Part shown: piece after piece, positions 55,639 through 64,000 of the stretch
Layout: each line of letters opens with the position of its first letter
How positions within the stretch are numbered: position 1 is the stretch's first letter
NCBI RefSeq assembly: GCF_910594005.1
Contig: NC_057832.1
Span: forward strand, 106,403,152-106,467,151
Length of the DNA stretch: 64,000 nucleotides
Source of the DNA: Cervus elaphus
Taxonomy: Eukaryota > Chordata > Mammalia > Artiodactyla > Cervidae
Direction: 5' to 3'
Program-made: the position numbers and the translations under genes
Notes under the pieces: generated by a model
What the model saw: the letters and a program-made list of their open reading frames with translations, nothing else
What the model was told of the DNA's origin: nothing
The model's database searches: none

Positions 55639-56620
55639 AATATACAATATTTGTTTTTCTCTTTCTGACTTGCTTCACTCTGTATAATAGGCTCTAGGTT
55701 CATCCACCTCATTAGAACAGATTCAAATGCATTCCTTTTTATGGCTGAGTAGTATTCTATTGTATATATATACCACAACTTCTTTATCCATTCGTCTGTC
55801 AATGGACATCTAGGTTGCTTCCGTGCCCTAGCTATTGTAAATAAAGCTGCAGTGAACATTGGGGCACATGTGTCTTTTTCAGTTTTGGTTTCTTCAGGGT
55901 ATATGCCTAAAAGTGGTACTGCTGGGTCATATGGTGATTTTATTCCTAGTTTTTGTAGTGAATCTCCATATTGTCTTCCATAGTGACGGTATCAATTTAT
56001 ATTCCCACCAGTAATGTAAGAGGGCCCCCTTTTCTCCACACCCTCTCCAGCACTTGTTGTTTGTAGATTTGTATTATTATTATTATTATTATGGCCATTC
56101 TGACCAGTGTGAGGTGATATATCTCATTGTAGTTTTGATGTGCATTTTTCTAATAATGAGTGACATTGAATATCTCTTCATGTGTTTTTAGCCATCATTA
56201 TGTCTTCTTTGGAAGACATAGGTCTTCAGTTTAGGTCTTTTGTTGTCTTTTTTATTGGGTTGTTTGATTTTCTGGTATTGAGTTGTATGAGCTACTGTAT
56301 ATTTTGGAAATTAATCCTTTGCCAGTTGTTTCATTTGCTATTATTTTCTCCCACTCTGAGGGTTGTCTTTTCACCTTGTTTATAGTTTCCTTTGCTGTGC
56401 AAAAGCTTGTAAGTTTAATTAGGTCCCACTTATTTATTTTTCTTTTTATTTCAATCATTCTAGGAGGTAGATCAAGAAGGATCTTGCCGTGATTTTTGTC
56501 ATACAGTGTTCTGCCTATGTTTTCTTCTAAGAGTTTTATAGTTTCTGCACTTATATTTAGGTCTTTAATCCATTTTGAGTTTATCTTTGTGTATGATATT
56601 AGGAAGTGTTTTAATTTCAT
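55485..56620 (-). pseudogene. L1 ORF2 C-terminal fragment, degraded
   Basis: Two open pieces remain: 56620-56252 ([21 protein letters not shown] ... [17 protein letters not shown]) and 55859-55485 ([18 protein letters not shown] ... YYSAIKRNAFE). They are in order but separated by stops and frame changes. The Cys/His part between them is broken. It is a dead remnant. Confidence 0.78.
55588..55636. repeat. (TA)n microsatellite
   Basis: About 24 TA units inside the L1 3' region. Confidence 0.95.
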
Positions 56621-57234
56621 TATTTTACATGTAATTGTCCAGTTCTTCCAGCACTACTTATTGAAGAGACTATGTTTTTTCCCATCGTATATTCTTTCCT
56701 TCTTTGTCAAAGATAAGGTGCCCATATGTGCATGGGTTTATCTCTGGGCTTTCTGTCCAGCCCTATTGGTCTATATTTTTGTTTTGTTTTTTTTCTTTGC
56801 CAGTACCATACTGTCTTGATGACTGTAGCTTTGTAGTATAGTCTGAAATCAGGTAGGTTGATTCCTTCACCATATTGCTTTTAATCATCATATATTCTCA
56901 ATACCCTCCAAATATGTGACAGTTTCTTAGTTTTTTCCTTTTCTTTCATGATCTTGACACTTCTGTAAGTATCTTGTGGAGTGCTACCTCTGTTATTTTT
57001 GTCTGTTGTTTCCTTATAATTGGAATGAGATTATGGATTTGGGAGAAACCTACTACATAAGGATAATATCTTGATCATTATCACATATCAAGAGTTACAT
57101 GATGGCACTATACCTTAGTACTGATAGTCTGATACTAAGTATCAGAATTTAGTACTGATAATCTCATAGATCTCATGCAGATCTATGACATTTCTTCTTT
57201 GTAGAGTTACTGGATTTTATTTTGTCCCTTTTTT

Positions 57235-57696
57235 ATACTCTATGGTTTTTCCAGTAGTCATGTATGGATGTGAGAGTTGGACTATAAAGAAAACTGAGCA
57301 CCGAAGGATTGATGCTTTTGAACTGTGGTGTTGGAGAAGACTCTTGAGAGTCCCTTGGACTGCAAAGAGATCAAACCAGTCCATCCTAAAGGAAATCAGT
57401 CCTGAATATTCATTGGAAGTACTGATACTGAAGCTGAAACTCCAATACTTTGGCAACCTGATGCGAAAAACTGACTTATTGGAAAAGACCCTGATGTTGG
57501 GAAAGACTGAAGGTGGGAGAAGAAGGGGACGACAGAGGATGAAATGGTTGAATGGCATCACCAACTCTATGGACATGAGTTTGAGCAAGCTCTGGGAGTT
57601 GGTGATGGACAGGGAAGCCTGGTATGCTGCAGTCCATACGGTCGCAAAGAGTTGGACACAACTGAGTGACTGAACTGAACTGACCTGATACTCTAT
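57235..57696 (+). mobile_element. BovB LINE 3' fragment with target-site duplication
   Basis: Plus-strand BovB from GGTTTTTCCAGTAGTCATG to the terminal GACTGAACTGAACTGACC tail. The perfect 9-bp repeat ATACTCTAT flanks it (57235-57243 and 57688-57696). It carries the open C-terminal BovB stretch [20 protein letters not shown] and [20 protein letters not shown]. No RT core. Confidence 0.87.
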
Positions 57697-58701
57697 TTAT
57701 TAAAAGTGAGTCATTAAGTCCAACCAAAGGGAGGTGTATGAATCTCCACCTCTTGGAGACAGGGAAATAAAATAATTTGGGGACATCTGTTAGAACCATC
57801 ATAGCAATAGTGTGTTTTGGGGAGAAATACTCTGAAGTTGTGCAAATATCCTGTTACTTCTTGAAGTTTTTCACTTATACATTTTAACATGACTTGGTGG
57901 AACATGCCTAGAGAAATTATTACTGAAGAGAATTTTTACTTCTCTTATTCCTTCTATTTAACATTTGGAATTATCCTATAACAAAGAATGACCATTCTCC
58001 TCCATTCATTTACTTATCCATTCATTTGCTTATATCAATATGAACTCATGGATATTTATATTGTTTGAGAGGATTATAAGGCAATACTATAATTACTTAT
58101 GTTGTTGTTCAAACTATTCTAAGTTGTGGCCATTGGGAGTTCTTTCAGTGTGGTTCCTATGGCTTTTGATATGCACTGGTGTTGATTTTTGAGAAATTTC
58201 TTGCTGTTTAAAACCAGAATTGTCGAGCCAACCTTGTATTGCTGAGACGAACTCCACTTGTTTGTGGCATATTAGCCTTTTTATATATTTCTAGATTTTA
58301 CTTTCTAATATTTTAAAGTGGAAAGAAGTGGGTGTAGCTGTAAATGGTTACTTGAGGTATCCTTGAGCTGATGACCAGTCTGTCTTGACTGTATCAAAGC
58401 CAATGTCCTAGTTGGGATATTGTACCACAGTTTTGTAAGATACTTCTTTTTGGGGAAGCCAAGTGGTGTTACACAGGACCTATCTGTAGTATTTCTTAAA
58501 TGGCATATAAATCTACAGTTATCTCAAAATGAAAAGTTTTATTAAAAAAATATGACAATTGTACAATGATAGATGGAGGAACAATAGAAATATATCATAT
58601 TGTAGAATCCTTGCACTGTATTTGAACTTGTACACATTAGAAAAGTATACTGTAAACCTTAAAAAATTCACTGAGAAAATAAAACAAGTATACAAATGCA
58701 T
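57697..58701. other. Unassigned AT-rich stretch, no gene
   Basis: No feature was recognised. Short frames here have no motif. Confidence 0.4.
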
Positions 58702-58913
58702 GCTCAATCACTTCAGTCACTTCTTACTCTTTGCAAACCTATGGACTGCAGCCCCCCAGGCTCCTCTGTCCATGGGATTCTCTAGGCCAGAATACTGGAG
58801 TGGGTTGCCATGCCCTCCTCCAGGGAATCTTCCTAACCCAGGGATCAAACTCGTGTCTCCTGAATCTCCTGCATTGCAGGCAGATTCTTTACCACTAAGC
58901 CACTGGGGAAGTA
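58702..58913 (-). mobile_element. Bov-tA SINE
   Basis: Minus-strand Bov-A body and reversed tRNA-like head ending AAGCCACTGGGGAAG. Confidence 0.84.
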
Positions 58914-59007
58914 CATATATATATATATATATATATATGTACTTACGTACATGTACTTATGTACATATATATATGTATATATATATGTACTCCCATATAT
59001 ATATATA
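58914..59007. repeat. TA-rich palindromic microsatellite
   Basis: (TA)n runs separated by GTACTTACGTACATGTAC and GTACATATATATATGTATA-like palindromes. It lies between two inverted SINEs. Confidence 0.9.
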
Positions 59008-59127
59008 TGGGAGAAGGAAATGGCAACTCACTCCAGTACTCTTGCCTAGAGAATTCCGTGGACAGAGGAGCCTGGTGGGCTGCTGTCCATGGGGTTGCAC
59101 AGAGTCAGACACGGCTGAAGCGATTTG

Positions 59128-59128
<1 letters not shown>
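59008..59128 (+). mobile_element. Bov-A SINE monomer
   Basis: Plus-strand GGGAGAAGGAAATGGCAACTC to GTCAGACACGGCTGAAGCG. It ends directly in a CA microsatellite, the usual position of a ruminant SINE-tail repeat. Confidence 0.85.

Positions 59129-59176
<48 letters not shown>
59129..59176. repeat. (CA)n microsatellite
   Basis: About 23 CA units at the tail of a Bov-A. Confidence 0.95.
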
Positions 59177-59177
<1 letters not shown>

Positions 59178-59444
59178 CTTTCCAATAAAAACATGAATTA
59201 ATTAATAAAGTATAATCAATTAAAAAGAAAGTGAGGAACAGGAAATGAGAAACAGCTAGAAAAATAGAAAGCAGTTATCATGTTGCTAGAATTTAACCTT
59301 GAAAATAAATCATGAACATTGTCTATACTCACTAATCAAAAGGCAAAAAGTTTTAGACTGAATAAACAAGCTAGATTTCACCATAATCTACAAAAAGTCC
59401 ACTTAGATATAAGTATAAATAGTATTTTAAATTTGTAAGTATAT
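59177..59444. other. Unassigned AT-rich stretch
   Basis: Nothing recognised. Confidence 0.4.
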
Positions 59445-59640
59445 GGTGGCTCAGACGATAAAGAATCTGTCTGTAATGCAGGAGGCTGGGGGTCAGTCCC
59501 TTGGTTGGGACAATCCTTGAGAAGGAAGTCCTGACCCACTCTAGAATTCTTACCTGGAGAATCCCATGGACAGAGGAGCCTGGCAGGCCCCAGTCCATGG
59601 GATCACAAAGAGTCAGACACAACTAAATGATTAAACTTTC
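59445..59640 (+). mobile_element. Bov-tA SINE
   Basis: Plus-strand head (GTGGCTCAGACGATAAAGAA ... GGGGGTCAGTCCCTTGG) and Bov-A body ending GTCAGACACAACTAAATG. The head is diverged. Confidence 0.85.
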
Positions 59641-59739
59641 GCCTTCATGAATAAAATATGTTTAAAATATTATTAAAAATAAAATGATGATGCTTGCTAA
59701 TAATAATATTTTAAAAATCTAGTCCAGTTTTGTTAATTC

Positions 59740-60830
59740 CAAAGTCCAATTCAGAACAGGGAATGTTGCCAGTGATAAAGGATATAATTTTGTAATAATA
59801 CAACCATCTATTTATGAGTAGGACATAACAATCAAATGTTTATCCATCTAATATCAAACCTTTGAAACATATGAAGCAAAATGTATAGATCTGAAAGGAG
59901 AAATAGACATACCTATAATTATATTTGGAGATTTCAACAGTTCTAAAAAATTGATGAATCAAGGAAACAATTTGTAGAGATAAAGACACGGAACAGTTAC
60001 AAATGTTCATGAAAATCGACCTGATGGAGACTTGTACAACATTCAATCAGTTTAGTTGCTCAGTTGTGTCTGACTCTTTGCGACCCCATGGATTGCAGCA
60101 CGCCAGGCTTCCCTGTCCACCACCAACTCCCAGAGCTTACTCAAACTCATGTCCATCCAGTCAGTGATGCCATTCAAACATCTCATCCTCTGTCTTCCCC
60201 TTCTCCTGCCTTCAATCTTTCCCAGCATCAGGGTCTTTTCCAATGAGTCATTTCTTCACATCAGGTTGCCAAAGTATTGAAGTTTCAGCTTCAGCATCAG
60301 TCATTCCAATGAATATTCAGGACTTATTTCCTTTAAGATTGACTGGTTTGATCTCCCCACAGTCTAATGGGCTGTCAACAGTCTTCTCCAACACCACAGT
60401 TCAAAAGCATCAATCTTTTGCTCAGTTTTCTTTATAGTCCAACTCTCACATCCACACTGACTACTGGAAAAACCATAGCTTTGACTAGAAGGACCTTTGT
60501 TGGCAAAGTAATGTCTCTGCTTTTTAATATGCTGTACAATGTTACATCCATGTTATTTACAAGTACACAGAGAAAATTTACTAAATTGATCTTGGCCACA
60601 GACAAGGCTAAATAAATATCAATTGACTGAAATCATACAAGGTGTGTGGTCCAACCACAGTATGATTAAATTACAAATTAATAGCAGATAGCTATCTGGA
60701 ATATCACAAATATTTAGAAGCTAAACAACATATTTTTATATAATTGGTAAGTAAAAGAAAAAATTAAAAGTTTTCTAAATTAAAAAGATTATCAGTGCAA
60801 TAAAAGCAACAACCTAACATCTCAGGATGA
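59740..60830 (+). mobile_element. Ancient L1 endonuclease region split by BovB
   Basis: Plus-strand old L1/HAL1-like ORF2 5' part. At 59740-60032, GGAGATTTCAACAGTTC recalls the GDFN motif coding region. At 60544-60830, TCAATTGACTGAAATCATAC, AAGGTGTGTGGTCCAACCACAG and GATTAAATTACAAATTAATAG are the region just after it. Many stops. BovB lies between the halves. Confidence 0.65.
60033..60543 (-). mobile_element. BovB 3' fragment
   Basis: Minus-strand BovB from CAGTTTAGTTGCTCAGTTGTG to GCTTTTTAATATGCTG, with a short imperfect flanking repeat (TGTACAACATT at 60033 / TGTACAATGTT at 60533). It is 5'-truncated and carries no RT core. Confidence 0.83.
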
Positions 60831-61141
60831 AAGTGAAAGTCACTCAGTAGTATCTGACTCTTTGTGACCCCATGGACCATACATTCCATGGAATTCTCCA
60901 GGCCAGAATACTAGATTGGATAGCCTTTCCCTTCTCTACAGGATCTTCCCAACCAAGGGATCAAACCCAGGTCTCCCACATTGCAGGCAGATTCTTTACC
61001 AGCTGAGCCACAAGGGAAGTCCAAGAATATTGGAGTGGGTAGCCTAGCCCTTCTCCAGGGGATCTTCCCGACCCAGGAATTGAACCGGGGTGTCCTGCAT
61101 TGCAGGTGAATTCTTTACCAACAGAGCTATCAGGGAAGCCC
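60829..61141 (-). mobile_element. Two tandem Bov-tA pieces
   Basis: A complete minus-strand Bov-tA is followed by a second reversed head and partial body (61022-61141), both ending in the GGGAAG(T/C)CC pattern. The second head keeps a good B box in its own sense (GGTTCAATTCC at 61076-61086). Confidence 0.82.
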
Positions 61142-61199
61142 ACATCTCAGAATATGTTGCATGTAACTAGAGCAGTCTTCTATCCAATGAAACCTGAGA

Positions 61200-62800
61200 A
61201 AAATCCAATTTCACATCAATTTCCACATTAAGCACAAGATGACACCAAAGAAATTTGAAGTCAGTGATTCTCTGAAAATATAACAATCATAAAACACCCA
61301 AACAGTTCTGCACATTCTAAGATTAACTCAACTCTCCAATCTGAAGGTTTAGCAGTAGAAGAAGTGTGTGCACTTCAGGCATAGACACTATTTATCTCAA
61401 TTCTACTGTCCTACAAACTGATTAATCAAAGGTTGGGAGACATCAAAAAACTGCAGATAGAAAACAATATATAATCAAGAGACAAAGCTGGAGAAGGAAA
61501 TGGCAACCTATTTCAGTATTCTTGCCAGGAGAATCCCATGGATGGAGGAGCCTGGCAGGCTACAGTTCATTTGGTCGCAAGAGTCGGACACGACTTAGTG
61601 ACCAAACCATCTCCACCACCAAGAGACAAAGCAGTCAACACAATCAGACTCAGAAATGATCAAGATTTTGAAATTTCAGACAAGCATTTGAAAATATCTA
61701 TGGCTAACATATTCAAGTCTCAAGAGGAGGAAATTGAAATGGGACATTTCAACAGGGAGATGAAAACCATAAGAAAATCAAAAGAAAATGTAGAAATGAA
61801 AAACCACAGTAACAGAGATGAAAAATCATTTTTACATACTCAGCAGTAGAGTCGAAACAACTGAGGGAAGCATCAGTGAAGTTGAAGAGTTTTTCAACAT
61901 TAATTGCCCAAACTAGAACACAAAGAAAAACAAATGAGGGAAAAAATAAAAACAGAACATCCAAAATTCTAAAACAATGTCAAATGGCTTAGCATAAATA
62001 TAATATATGCCCTAACAAAAATGAAACAATGCATATTTTAAGAGATAATGGTTGAGAATTTCTAAAAATTTCAAAATACATCAAACTACAGATACAAGAA
62101 AATTTGAGAATTCCAAAGTGATGAACATCAAGGGAATTGAAGCACACGTATGTCATATGTGTGTTATTCATTGTCTACAGCCCAAAATCAAAGATAAAGA
62201 AAATACTTTGAGGCCAGAGGACAAAAGTGTATATGATGTATACAGGAAAAGTTGGCAGATTTGCAGCAGAAATATTGTCAGAAATTTTGCAAAACCAAAA
62301 AAAAGTTATCAGCATATTTAATGTGCTAAAAGTAAAATGCTATCAACTCACCACATTTATTAATAGTGAAATATCTTTAATAAGTAAAATAGAAATGAAC
62401 ATTTTTAGTTAAAAATAGAGAATTCATTATTGCACACCTATACTACAAGATGACTTTTTAAAATAGTTTTCAGGAAGACCAAATATGATACAAGATTAAA
62501 ATCTTAGGTTTGCAGAATGATATAAAAATGCCTAGAAATGGCTATCATAAATATAAAAGTAAAAAATAAAATATTTTAAAGTTTTAGTTGCTCTAAAAGG
62601 TAATTTATAGCCACCTGTGTAAGTAATAGCAATGTATTTGAGTTGATAAGTATGAAGAAATAACACTGGTGAAACTTATGCAAAAACAGAAAGTAACAGT
62701 CTACTGTCATTTGTAAGATTTTTATGCTACATGTAAAACCATATAATAATATTTCAAGGTAGGTTGTGATTAATTAAATATGCATATTATAAACTTTAGA
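61200..62800 (+). mobile_element. HAL1/old L1 5' and ORF1-like region
   Basis: Plus-strand, highly diverged L1-class sequence. Blocks such as GAAATGGGACATTTCAACAG, ATGAAAAATCATTTTTACAT, GGCAGATTTGCAGCAGAAA and CTACAAGATGACTTTTTAAA fit the order of HAL1/L1 ORF1 and following sequence. The limits are uncertain, and a Bov-A fragment (61490-61615) is inserted. No open ORF1 remains. Confidence 0.5.
61490..61615 (+). mobile_element. Bov-A SINE monomer
   Basis: Plus-strand GGAGAAGGAAATGGCAACC to GTCGGACACGACTTAGTGAC. A monomer with no tRNA head. Confidence 0.84.
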
Positions 62801-63216
62801 GCAACTGTGAAATTTATAAAGTGGTATAAATAATAACCCAATAATGAATTAAATTGATTCTTATGAATATATAAGTAATTCAATAACTGCCAGAAAACAA
62901 GAAGAATAAAAGAACAAGAACCAAATGGAGCAAATAGCATTTTTCTATGAGAATTCAACGCTGATTCAGTGTTTGAAAAAAATCTTTCCTTGCAAATCAC
63001 CATATCTATACATTGAGAGAAATGTATGATCCCTACAGCTTATAAAACAAGATATTATTTTGCTGATATAAAGATATCATGAGGATAATTAACCTTCTTT
63101 TAGCTTATTCCAATAAAAGAAAATTACCAGGAACCCAGTGCTCCACTGTAGAATTATGGGAAGAAAACATAATGCCATCTTTTTGGTTTTCCTTCTTTTA
63201 CAATGTAGATCTCTAT
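62801..63216. other. Unassigned stretch
   Basis: Nothing recognised. Confidence 0.4.
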
Positions 63217-63390
63217 GCTTAGAGCAATAATGCTTAACCCTGGCTATTCATCAACATAAACTGTAGAATTTAAAAAAAAATTTGAGAGATTCATCTACAG
63301 AGTTTTTGAATCAATAGGACTGGCATTCTGTCTAAATAGCTGCGTTTTTAAAGTACTCCATTGGAGTATTACCATGTCCCATCAATGGTT
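63217..63390 (+). mobile_element. Possible MER5-type hAT fragment
   Basis: GCTTAACCCTGGCTATTCATC, GAGAGATTCATCTACAGAG and the CCATTGGAGTATTACCATG end follow the MER5 order with heavy divergence. Confidence 0.42.
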
Positions 63391-64000
63391 GATGGTCATT
63401 GTCCTTGAAAGATCAAGGCCCAAAAGTCAACTTGGCCTGTTATTTGTCCAAAGAAAGCCATTCCTACTGGAGCCTTCAAGGCAGTATGGAAAATTTTTAA
63501 CTCTAAGTAAAGAGATTCAAGCTACTCGATTCTGGATGGAAATTAATCACTAATATTTAAATATTTGGAAAAGGATAATGTGTTTTAGCTTGACATACAT
63601 ATTAATTTCATTTTATATGATTGTTTCACCATGATGTTTGTTCTGTTTATTGAAGAGATATTCAAAATCTTAACCAAATGGAATTTTTTCCTTTCTCTCT
63701 ATCTTTTATGTTTTTTACCCTGTACTCCAGACTCCTGTCTCTCACTCAGTAAAACACACCAGGCATCATCAGCAGGAGTGTGGTCACATGCACCACCATG
63801 AGGCCATTATAAAAGTATTGCAGTTTACCAGTTATAATTGAATTCTGATTTCAAACTAGTGAATAGGGAAGATAGTGTTTTCTTTTTTGAAAAGTAGTTT
63901 TAGCACACATTACTAAAAATAAAAATTTATACTCATTACAAAAAAAGCTTATGCAAAACTAAACCAAATTTCTTTCTGAGAATTACTTATTTTAATTATT
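63391..64000. other. Unassigned stretch to window end
   Basis: No gene or repeat was recognised. Confidence 0.4.

Larger units (their letters stand above)
55236..56869 (-). mobile_element. 5'-truncated L1, intermediate age
   Basis: Minus-strand L1 with 3' UTR and ORF2 3' half. It lies inside an L1M 3' UTR, with short, imperfect flanking duplicates (CCATGTTG at about 55228 / CCATATTG at about 56868). A (TA)n tract (55588-55636) sits near the ORF2 stop. It is more diverged from the intact L1 than the copies at 27 kb and 35.6 kb. Confidence 0.82.
54858..57130 (-). mobile_element. Ancient L1M 3' UTR in pieces
   Basis: Minus-strand L1M 3' UTR: 54858-54922 (TTTTAGGTTTATAGAAAATTT), 55066-55235 (CTAATATTAGCATCTTATATTG ...) and 56870-57130 (GTGACAGTTTCTTAGTTTTTTC, ATAATTGGAATGAGATTATGG). 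A Bov-A and a less old L1 interrupt it. Order and orientation of the pieces agree. Confidence 0.7.

Noticed and set aside
58559..59188. A 209-codon plus-strand frame
   Set aside because: Crosses two SINEs, a TA tract and a CA tract. The translation is mostly simple repeat (YIYIYI, THTHTH).
1..64000. A prokaryotic-style operon, phage, toxin or defence system
   Set aside because: Repeat content is that of a ruminant chromosome. No such gene, ribosome-binding site or operon layout was found.

Overview
This window is nuclear DNA from a bovid ruminant (cattle, sheep, goat or a close relative). It carries many copies of the ruminant repeat set: BovB (RTE-type) LINEs, Bov-tA and Bov-A2 SINEs, a CHR-type tRNA-derived SINE, and young L1 LINEs. 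Older mammalian fossils lie between them: MIR, L2, L1M/HAL1-like, MER5-type hAT, Tigger-type pogo and MLT1-type LTR. The species cannot be fixed from these repeats. I found no host protein-coding gene, rRNA, tRNA gene or CRISPR array. Every long open frame I examined belongs to a retrotransposon or looks like a chance frame. The rest is AT-rich sequence I could not assign.

The most important feature is a full-length L1 on the minus strand (1449-9015). It is bounded by a perfect 13-bp target-site duplication. Its 5' UTR is about 2.3 kb and starts with a YY1-type motif. ORF1 (308 aa) and ORF2 (1272 aa) are both uninterrupted, and the endonuclease, reverse-transcriptase and Cys/His residues are all visible. 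Three A-tracts separated by non-L1 sequence lie between its 3' UTR and the target-site duplication, which reads as a 3' transduction. By sequence alone it is a candidate retrotransposition-competent element. A second, 3'-UTR-only L1 insertion just beside it (1010-1305) also seems to carry a 3' transduction.

Layout: 1-1,009 flank with a BovB end; 1,010-9,015 the two L1 insertions; 9,016-20,200 AT-rich sequence with MIR, MER5, BovB and Bov-tA copies; 20,220-22,493 a CHR SINE and BovB pieces, including a tail-to-tail inverted BovB pair; 22,500-26,400 an unassigned segment with a CCAAT-containing inverted repeat, then SINEs and BovB; 27,034-30,465 a young L1 truncated at its 5' end, with two stops, inside an older L1 relic; 30,600-33,700 Bov-A2, BovB and MLT1; 34,118-37,920 a Tigger1-type fossil followed by an old L1 that contains a younger L1; 38,500-46,200 old repeats and the longest BovB; 46,200-53,600 mostly unassigned sequence with two BovB copies; 53,700-57,700 nested L1s and a short BovB; 57,700-64,000 SINEs, microsatellites and old L1/HAL1-like remains.

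The elements relate to one another mainly as donor and passenger. L1 encodes the machinery for L1 insertions. BovB shares its 3' end with Bov-tA/Bov-A, which fits the accepted view that BovB moves these SINEs. I did not find a convincing new kind of system. The findings are structural features of mobile elements that can be tested.
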